Shown: positions 39,946 to 45,691 of the stretch, piece after piece | Layout: the number at the start of each line of letters is the position of its first letter | How positions within the stretch are numbered: the first letter of the stretch is position 1 | Assembly: GCA_937896835.1 (NCBI GenBank) | Contig: CALBOJ010000007.1 | Coordinates: 1 to 45,691 of the forward strand | Reading direction: 5' to 3' | Source: an uncultured Collinsella sp. | Lineage (GTDB): Bacteria; Actinomycetota; Coriobacteriia; Coriobacteriales; Coriobacteriaceae | Length of the DNA: 45,691 nucleotides | The notes under the pieces: model-generated | What the model saw: only the letters and a program-made list of their open reading frames with translations | What the model was told of the DNA's origin: nothing | Database searches by the model: none | Position numbers and translations under genes: made by a program

Positions 39946-42696
39946 GTGAGCGATTGCAAGAGGGTTTACCGTTTTGGAACCGACGCCCAGGGCACCTGTG
40001 TCACTGAGGGCGACAAATCCATGAACTTCGTGCTTGGCGGCAAAGGCGCAAACCTTGCCGAGATGAGCCGCATCGGTCTGCCGGTTCCCGGTGGCTTTAC
40101 CATTACCTGCCAGACTTGCGTCGAGTACTCCGGTGCCGGCAATGTGTGGCCCGAAGGCGCACTCGATGAGATCGTTGCCGCTGGGGCGGACCTCGAGGCC
40201 CGTTGCGGCAAGAAACTCGGCGATGCCTCCGATCCGCTGCTCGTGTCGGTTCGCTCGGGCGCTCCGTTCTCCATGCCCGGCATGATGGACACGGTCCTCA
40301 ACCTGGGCCTCAACGACGATTCCGTCCAGGGCCTTATCGCGCAGACGCAAAACCCGCGCTTTGCCTGGGACAGCTACCGTCGCTTTATCCAGATGTTCTC
40401 CAACGTCGTCATGGGCGTCGACGCCGATCTATTCGAGAACGCCCTGACCCAGGCCCGCCTGGTCGCCGGCGTTCGTGTCGATTCCGAGCTTTCGGCCGAG
40501 GACCTGCAGGGGCTCGTCGAGACCTTTAAGGGCATCTTCTCCGAGAACGTCGAGGCGACCCTGTATCCCGAGCTCGAGGTCGCCGACGGTAAGCCCGTTT
40601 TCCCGCACGATCCGGAGCTCCAGCTGCGCCTTGCCATCCAGGCCGTCTTTGGCAGCTGGATGAACGAGCGCGCCTGCATCTACCGCAAGCAGCACGGCAT
40701 TTCCGACGAGCTCGGCACCGCCGTCAACGTCCAGGCCATGGCCTTTGGCAACAAGGGCGAGACCTCTGCGACCGGCGTCGCCTTTACGCGCAACCCGGCC
40801 GACGGCACCAAGGAGTTCTATGGCGACTTTTTGGTGAATGCCCAGGGCGAGGACGTCGTCGCCGGCATCCGAAACACCGAGCCCATCGCCGACCTCAAGA
40901 CCACCCCGGGCCTCGAGTCCGCAGGCGAGGAGCTCGAGCGCGTGTTCCTGACGCTCGAGGATCATTACCGCGATATGTGCGATATCGAGTTTACCATCGA
41001 GCAGGGCAAGCTCTGGATGCTCCAGACCCGCGTGGGCAAGCGCACCGCCACTGCCGCCCTGCGCATTGCTATCGAAATGGTCGAGGAGGGCCTCATCACC
41101 CGCGAGGAGGCCGTGAGCCGCATCGATCCCGCGCAGCTCGATCAGCTCCTGCACCCGCAGTTCGACGCCTCCAAGAAGTACGAGGCCCTGGCCAGCGGCC
41201 TTAACGCCAGCCCCGGTGCCGCCGTGGGTGAGGTCGTGTTCTCGAGTGACGACGCCGTCGCGCGTTCCGCCGAGGGTCACAAGGTCATTCTGGTTCGTTG
41301 GGAGACCAACCCCGACGACCTGAAGGGCATGGTCGCCGCCGAGGGCATCCTGACCAGCCACGGTGGCAAGACGAGCCATGCCGCCGTTATCGCCCGCGGC
41401 ATGGGTACGCCCTGCGTTTGCGGCGTTGAGCGCTTCCACATTGACGCGGCAGAGAAGGTCGTGCGCATCGAGGGCAGCGACCGCGTGCTGCGCGAGGGCG
41501 ATGTCATCTCCATCGACGGCACCCAGGGTATCGTCGTTGACGGCGCGGTCGACCTGGTCTCTGCAGAGCTCACCGGCGACCTGGACACCATCCTGTCCTG
41601 GGCCGATGAGATCCGTTTGGACGAGACCGACGGTCACGCCAACCACGTGCGCGTCAACGCCGACAACCCCGAGGATGCCGAGCTCGCTCTTGAGTTTGGC
41701 GCCGAGGCCATCGGTCTGTGCCGCACCGAGCACATGTTCCTGGGCGATCGCAAGAACATCATCCAGAGCTTTATCCTGTCTGACGATGAGGCCGTGAAGC
41801 AGCAGGCCCTGGCCGACCTGCTCAAGGTTCAGACCGAGGACTTCCTGGCGATGTTCAAGACCATGTCCGGTCGCGATGTGGTCGTCCGCCTGCTCGATCC
41901 GCCGCTTCATGAGTTCTTGGATAATCCTCGAGAGCTCGAGGTCGCCATCACCAAGAAGGAAGCCGCTGGCGCCGGCGAGGAAGAGCTTGCCGTCCTGCGC
42001 GCCCGCCTGCGTCGCATTGACGGCATGGTCGAGTCCAACCCGATGCTCGGCCTGCGCGGCGTGCGCCTGTCCGTCGTCTTTGGCGATCTGCCGCTCATGC
42101 AGGTCCGCGCTGTGGCCACGGCTGCTGCCCGCCTTATCAAGGATGGTGTCGACCCGCGCCCCGAGATCATGGTTCCGCTCGTTTCCATCACGGCTGAGCA
42201 TGTCCAGACCCGCGAGGTCATCGAGCGCGTGATCGCAGAGGTTTCAGCCGAGGAAGGCGTCGAGCTCAATATTCCCGTGGGCACGATGCTCGAGCTGCCG
42301 CGTGCCTGCATGGTCGCTGACGAGATCGCCCATCATGCCGACTTCTTCTGCTTTGGCACCAACGACCTCACGCAGACGACCTTCGGCTTCTCTCGTGACG
42401 ATGCCGAGGCCAAGTTCATCCCGCTGTACATGCACAAGAAGATCCTGAAGGACAATCCCTTCGAGACTATCGACACGGCGGTGCTGGAGCTCGTGCGCTT
42501 GGCCGTCGAGAAGGGCCGCGCCACCAATCCCGACATGCACTTTGGCGTGTGCGGCGAGCACGGCGGCGACCCCAAGTCCATCAAGGGCCTGTTTAACGTG
42601 GCCGACGTGGACTACGTGTCCTGCTCGCCCTATCGCGTGCCCCTCGCGCGCCTGGCTGCCGCTCAGGCCAAGCTCGAGGCCAAGCGCAGCGCCTAG
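39946..42696 (+). CDS. ppdK: Pyruvate, phosphate dikinase
   Basis: PPDK interconverts pyruvate, ATP and phosphate with PEP, AMP and pyrophosphate; in anaerobes it can work in either glycolytic or gluconeogenic direction. The 916-residue protein has an N-terminal ATP-grasp region (GGKGANLAEM, RSGAPFSMPGMMDTVLNLG), the swivelling domain with catalytic H478 in GGKTSHAAVIARGMGTPCVCG (threonine T476 nearby is the likely regulatory site), and the PEP/pyruvate barrel with C869 in FGVCGEHGGDP. It is about 40 residues longer than the clostridial enzyme. GTG 39946 has GGAAGGGG upstream. Confidence 0.97.
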   Translation: MSDCKRVYRFGTDAQGTCVTEGDKSMNFVLGGKGANLAEMSRIGLPVPGGFTITCQTCVEYSGAGNVWPEGALDEIVAAGADLEARCGKKLGDASDPLLVSVRSGAPFSMPGMMDTVLNLGLNDDSVQGLIAQTQNPRFAWDSYRRFIQMFSNVVMGVDADLFENALTQARLVAGVRVDSELSAEDLQGLVETFKGIFSENVEATLYPELEVADGKPVFPHDPELQLRLAIQAVFGSWMNERACIYRKQHGISDELGTAVNVQAMAFGNKGETSATGVAFTRNPADGTKEFYGDFLVNAQGEDVVAGIRNTEPIADLKTTPGLESAGEELERVFLTLEDHYRDMCDIEFTIEQGKLWMLQTRVGKRTATAALRIAIEMVEEGLITREEAVSRIDPAQLDQLLHPQFDASKKYEALASGLNASPGAAVGEVVFSSDDAVARSAEGHKVILVRWETNPDDLKGMVAAEGILTSHGGKTSHAAVIARGMGTPCVCGVERFHIDAAEKVVRIEGSDRVLREGDVISIDGTQGIVVDGAVDLVSAELTGDLDTILSWADEIRLDETDGHANHVRVNADNPEDAELALEFGAEAIGLCRTEHMFLGDRKNIIQSFILSDDEAVKQQALADLLKVQTEDFLAMFKTMSGRDVVVRLLDPPLHEFLDNPRELEVAITKKEAAGAGEEELAVLRARLRRIDGMVESNPMLGLRGVRLSVVFGDLPLMQVRAVATAAARLIKDGVDPRPEIMVPLVSITAEHVQTREVIERVIAEVSAEEGVELNIPVGTMLELPRACMVADEIAHHADFFCFGTNDLTQTTFGFSRDDAEAKFIPLYMHKKILKDNPFETIDTAVLELVRLAVEKGRATNPDMHFGVCGEHGGDPKSIKGLFNVADVDYVSCSPYRVPLARLAAAQAKLEAKRSA

Positions 42697-42734
42697 CCCC
42701 CTGCGCATCGACGCCTAGCGTAGCGCCCCTTCAT

Positions 42735-42764
42735 ACCGCCCGTCTCATTCGTGAGGCGGGCGGT
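42735..42764 (+). terminator. Hairpin terminator after ppdK
   Basis: A 13-bp stem with one G-T pair (42735-42747 with 42752-42764) closes on a TTCG tetraloop. The following T-tract is weak (TTATCATG). Confidence 0.7.
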
Positions 42765-42809
42765 TATCATGTGCGGGTTTTGTCTTTTTGTCTGCGTAAA
42801 AAATTGTTC

Positions 42810-42837
42810 TTGCAGCAGAAACCCGCGCGTGTATACT
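42810..42837 (+). promoter_or_regulatory. Promoter of rplS
   Basis: TTGCAG (42810-42815) and TATACT (42832-42837) are separated by 16 bases. The leader of about 60 bases contains a GTGCCG/CGGCAC stem (42859-42864 with 42877-42882), which may be an autoregulatory L19 leader structure. Confidence 0.65.
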
Positions 42838-42906
42838 CGAATACGTTTGTTCAACTACGTGCCGGCCAGGGTGGTACGGCACCTCTAGAAGAGTAAGGAA
42901 TTGCAC

Positions 42907-43248
42907 ATGGATTACATCCGCGCAATCGAGCGTCAGCAGATCCGCGAGGACATTCCTCAGGTTCGCGTCGCCGACAACGTCAAGGTTCACTACCGCATTA
43001 AGGAAGGCGACCGCGAGCGCATCCAGGTCTTCCAGGGCGACGTCATCCGCATGGCCGGCGCCGGTGCCCGCGAGACCTTCACCGTCCGCAAGATGTCCTT
43101 CGGTGTCGGTGTTGAGCGTACCTTCCCGCTTCACAGCCCCAAGATCGCCAAGCTCGAGGTCGTTCGTCATGGTCGCGTCCGTCGCGCCAAGCTGTACTAC
43201 CTCCGCGACAAGGTGGGCAAGGCTGCTCGCATCCCCGAGAAGCGCTAA
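42907..43248 (+). CDS. rplS: 50S ribosomal protein L19
   Basis: A large-subunit protein at the 30S-50S interface. The 113-residue protein shows VRVADNVKVHYRIKEGDRERIQVFQGDVI, RETFTVRKMSFGVGVERTFPLHSP and RRAKLYYLRDKVGKAARI. ATG 42907 has AAGGA upstream; TTG 42901 is possible but less well spaced. In many genomes rplS directly follows trmD; here it is about 8 kb away, with its own promoter and terminator. Confidence 0.97.
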   Translation: MDYIRAIERQQIREDIPQVRVADNVKVHYRIKEGDRERIQVFQGDVIRMAGAGARETFTVRKMSFGVGVERTFPLHSPKIAKLEVVRHGRVRRAKLYYLRDKVGKAARIPEKR

Positions 43249-43282
43249 GAAGATCGCAGCGTCTGTCCACTCGTTTGGACAC

Positions 43283-43312
43283 AAGGGTCACCTTCGGGTG
43301 GCCCTTCTTTTT
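43283..43312 (+). terminator. Terminator after rplS
   Basis: A 10-bp stem with one G-T pair (43283-43292 with 43297-43306), closed by a TTCG loop, is followed by CTTTTT. Confidence 0.88.
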
Positions 43313-43341
43313 ATCTGATTTGCATGCAAGGAGGGCCTGGT

Positions 43342-44130
43342 ATGGCCAATATGACGAGCTCGGTTTCGGCATCGCAGGTTGCCGGTGAGTTGGCGAGCGC
43401 TACGTTTGAGGAGATCCCCGCCCTCGTGGAGCATTATCGCGAGGACCCGCGCCAGCAGGTGATCAAGGCTTGCGAGCGTGCTCTTAAGCGCCATGCCAAG
43501 GAACTTGCCGAGCGCGAGCGCGTCAATGACATGTACGAGCTTATGCATGAGCTTGGCGGCAATGGGGTGGTCGTTGGTGTCGACGAGGTGGGTCGCGGAT
43601 CGGTGGCCGGTCCTTTGACGGTATGCGCCGTCTGCCTTCCTATGGAGCCGCGCGTCTGGGGCATCAACGATTCCAAAAAGCTCACGCCGGCGCGCCGCGA
43701 GTTGCTCTCAGTGAAGATTGCCGAGGTGGCGACGGCGATCGGTTTTTGCCATATCGCGCCTAAGGATATCGATGAGATGGGCATGGCCCGTGCTATCCGT
43801 ACCGCCGTTGCGGGCGCCGTGGCCGATACGGGGCTCGAGCCCGATTGCGTGCTTATGGACGGTAACCCCTTGGGCGCCGTTCCCAACGAGCGCGACGTGG
43901 TGAAGGGCGATGCCAAGATCGCCTGTATCGCCGCGGCGTCCATCATGGCCAAGGTCACGCGTGATGAGATGATGGTCGAGTACGATGCCGAGTATCCCGA
44001 GTACCATTTGGCCGAATCGAAAGGCTACGCAAGCCCCGAGCATATCGAGGCCATTCGCAAACATGGACTTTGTCCACTGCACCGCGTGAGCTTTTGCGGA
44101 AACTTTCTGCAGACTGAGCGCCTTTTCTAG
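43342..44130 (+). CDS. rnhB: Ribonuclease HII
   Basis: RNase HII cuts RNA in RNA-DNA hybrids and at single ribonucleotides in DNA. The 262-residue protein has an N-terminal helical extension of about 70 residues, as in Bacillus-type enzymes, then the catalytic DEVGRGS (D81, E82), INDSKKLTPARR, LMDGN with the third acidic residue, and SIMAKVTRD with the fourth. ATG 43342 is six bases after AAGGAGGG; an ATG at 43324 overlaps that site and is unlikely. Confidence 0.96.
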   Translation: MANMTSSVSASQVAGELASATFEEIPALVEHYREDPRQQVIKACERALKRHAKELAERERVNDMYELMHELGGNGVVVGVDEVGRGSVAGPLTVCAVCLPMEPRVWGINDSKKLTPARRELLSVKIAEVATAIGFCHIAPKDIDEMGMARAIRTAVAGAVADTGLEPDCVLMDGNPLGAVPNERDVVKGDAKIACIAAASIMAKVTRDEMMVEYDAEYPEYHLAESKGYASPEHIEAIRKHGLCPLHRVSFCGNFLQTERLF

Positions 44131-44179
44131 GTCAATTGTGGAGACAGGGACCTCTGGGGTTTTATAAACCTGCTGGTGG

Positions 44180-44221
44180 CGGGCCGTATGCAACACCATT
44201 GCTGCGTACGGCCCGTTTTTT
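44180..44221 (+). terminator. Terminator after rnhB
   Basis: A 9-bp stem CGGGCCGTA/TACGGCCCG (44180-44188 with 44207-44215) with an inner GCAA..TTGC pairing is followed by six Ts. Confidence 0.9.
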
Positions 44222-44319
44222 GACGGCATTTGGTCAGCTTTTGGTTTGCTTCCGGTACTTACCCGCACGAAAGGTGCCCTCATCATCGGGGCAATGCAGC
44301 GTGCGGGAAAGGAGACCCC

Positions 44320-44805
44320 ATGAGTGCCGCAAGCAAAAAGAGCAAGACGCAGCAGCTCAAGGAGCGTTGGGAAAACGGCGAGCTCGACTGCGGGGCGATG
44401 ACGCCCGAGTTTATCAAGGGACTCAGTCCCCGCGAGCTGGGCATGCTGGGCGAGCTGATCACCATCGACTACTTTAACGAGCGCGGCTACACCTTGCTGG
44501 AGCAGGGTTATCGTTGCTCCGAGGGCGAGGCCGATCTGGTGCTGCTCGATGAACTCGACGATGTCGTGGTGATGGCCGAGGTGAAGACCAGACGCGTTGC
44601 ACTGGATTGCAGCACGCGGGTCTTTCCCGAGGAGGCCGTGGACGCCCAAAAGCAACGCCGCTACCGCCGCATCGCAAGTTGCTACCTCATGGAGCATTAT
44701 CCGCTCAAGGCGATTCGCTTCGATGCCGTGGGTGTCACCATTCGTGGCGGGCATATCGCCGAGATCGAGCATCAGTACAACGCGTTCGATTGGCAGGTGT
44801 CGTGA
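44320..44805 (+). CDS. yraN: UPF0102 family protein YraN
   Basis: A small protein with a restriction-endonuclease-like fold and no established function. The 161-residue product has the family blocks GMLGELITIDYFNERGYTLLEQGYR, GEADLVLLDE and VMAEVKTRR, which hold the E...D-ExK-type acidic and lysine residues of the fold. An N-terminal extension of about 40 residues is present. ATG 44320 has AAAGGAG; the frame is open upstream. Its stop overlaps the comM start by one base (TGATG), the common yraN-comM pairing. Confidence 0.93.
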   Translation: MSAASKKSKTQQLKERWENGELDCGAMTPEFIKGLSPRELGMLGELITIDYFNERGYTLLEQGYRCSEGEADLVLLDELDDVVVMAEVKTRRVALDCSTRVFPEEAVDAQKQRRYRRIASCYLMEHYPLKAIRFDAVGVTIRGGHIAEIEHQYNAFDWQVS

Positions 44806-45691
44806 TGGCGTTCGAGACGTTTGCCGTTCACGCGGCCTGCATCCGCGGCGTCGAGGCGATTCACGTCACGGTCGAGGTCTCGCTTGCCGGTGGCGTTCCG
44901 GGCATCCAGATGCTCGGCATTCCGAGTATGGAGGTGATGGAGTCACGCGGTCGTATTCGCTGCGCGATGCGCTCCGCCGGGTTCGAGATCCCGCGCTCGG
45001 GCATTACGGTCAATCTGGCGCCCGGCGATATTCGCAAGACCGGTAGCGGCTTTGATCTGCCCATCGCCATCGCGGTATTGGCGGCCGATGGCCAGATTCC
45101 CCGCGACAACCTCGATCGTTGTCTTATCGCTGGTGAGCTTGGGCTGGACGGTACGGTGCTTCCTGTCAAGGGCGAGGTGGCGTTTCAGCTATTGGCGCGT
45201 GATATGGGGCTGTCCTTTATCGCCGGCAGGTCCGACCAGCATGTGCCACTCGCGGGCGTGGATTGTGGATTCATCGATCATTTGTCTCAGCTTGCCCATG
45301 GCATGGGCGATGCCGCGCGGCACTACTTGGATTCTGAAGTGCTCGAGGCGACCTTTGAGCCCGAGCTCGACTATGCCGACGTACTGGGGCAGGAGGTCGC
45401 CAAGCGCGGCATGGCGCTTGCGGCGGCAGGAGAACTCGGCTTGCTCATGATCGGGTCCCCGGGATCGGGCAAGACGATGCTCGCGCGTCGTATGACCGGC
45501 ATCCTGCCCGAGCTTTCCGTTGAGGATCAACAGGAGGCGCTGTGCATCCATTCGGTTTTGGGTGAGAACATTGATGGCTTGTTGGCGGGGCACCGCCCCT
45601 TCCGCAGTCCCCACCACAGTATTTCGACCGCAGGCCTTATCGGCGGCGGGCGCCCGGTGCACCCGGGTGAGATCAGCCTTGCTCATGGCGG
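44805..45691 (+). CDS. comM: ComM/YifB-family Mg-chelatase-like ATPase (5' part)
   Basis: An AAA+ ATPase; in transformable bacteria ComM is a helicase that helps integrate taken-up DNA. The window ends after about 295 codons, so the 3' end is missing. Residues 1 to about 170 form the N-terminal Lon-protease-like domain (GVPGIQMLGIPSMEV, VNLAPGDIRKTGSGFDLPIA, ELGLDGTVLPVKG). The ATPase begins with the Walker A GSPGSGKT (lysine at 223) and RPFRSPHHSIS and HPGEISLAHGG follow near the window edge. Walker B and later motifs are outside. It is translationally coupled to yraN. Confidence 0.95.
   Translation, partial: MAFETFAVHAACIRGVEAIHVTVEVSLAGGVPGIQMLGIPSMEVMESRGRIRCAMRSAGFEIPRSGITVNLAPGDIRKTGSGFDLPIAIAVLAADGQIPRDNLDRCLIAGELGLDGTVLPVKGEVAFQLLARDMGLSFIAGRSDQHVPLAGVDCGFIDHLSQLAHGMGDAARHYLDSEVLEATFEPELDYADVLGQEVAKRGMALAAAGELGLLMIGSPGSGKTMLARRMTGILPELSVEDQQEALCIHSVLGENIDGLLAGHRPFRSPHHSISTAGLIGGGRPVHPGEISLAHG

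Overview
The window reads as a chromosomal segment from a high-GC Coriobacteriia actinobacterium, most like Collinsella. This is inferred from base composition, frequent TTG starts, tRNA genes that encode CCA, and gene content (kinase-phosphorylase/PPDK pair, TIGR03960/TIGR03936 pair, AroE-AroK fusion). No database search was run. It is mostly core genome. I see no prophage, insertion sequence or CRISPR array.

Layout. (1) 1-1331: 3' part of tRNA-Arg(UCU), then glf on the minus strand. (2) 1496-2946: a small, AT-richer two-gene unit on the minus strand, a DUF4869-type protein followed by a P-loop ATPase with a possible TOPRIM-like C-terminal half. This is the only accessory-looking, poorly understood locus. 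(3) 3077-11517: one minus-strand operon, aroF-tyrA-aroB-aroA-aroC-pheA-aroE/K-aroQ. It covers the pathway from PEP and erythrose 4-phosphate to chorismate, then to phenylpyruvate and the tyrosine branch. A terminator-like hairpin lies inside a short leader ORF upstream of aroF, and another hairpin precedes aroQ. (4) 11722-17810, plus strand: tRNA-Arg(CCG), a P-type cation ATPase, a membrane zinc-ribbon protein, a cyclophilin and a membrane TPR protein. (5) 17926-27531: the rod-shape cluster mreB-mreC-mreD-mrdA-rodA, a DUF697-like membrane protein, then a B12-binding radical SAM protein and its DUF2344 partner. (6) 27599-31592: rplU-rpmA, then obgE-nadD-yqeK-rsfS. (7) 31693-32946: dinB on the minus strand. 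(8) 33148-35638: rpsP-khpA-rimM-trmD-lepB. (9) 35698-42696: glyQ-glyS, then a PPDK regulatory protein and ppdK. (10) 42907-45691: rplS, rnhB, yraN and the start of comM, cut by the window edge.

The operons group by process: aromatic amino acid synthesis, elongasome cell-wall synthesis, ribosome biogenesis, and pyruvate/PEP interconversion. The observations most worth a second look are the DUF4869/ATPase pair, the possible attenuator before aroF, the phased TTTACC repeats before ppdK, the apparently leaderless dinB with a LexA-like site, and the DUF697-like protein that seems to have lost a GTPase P-loop.
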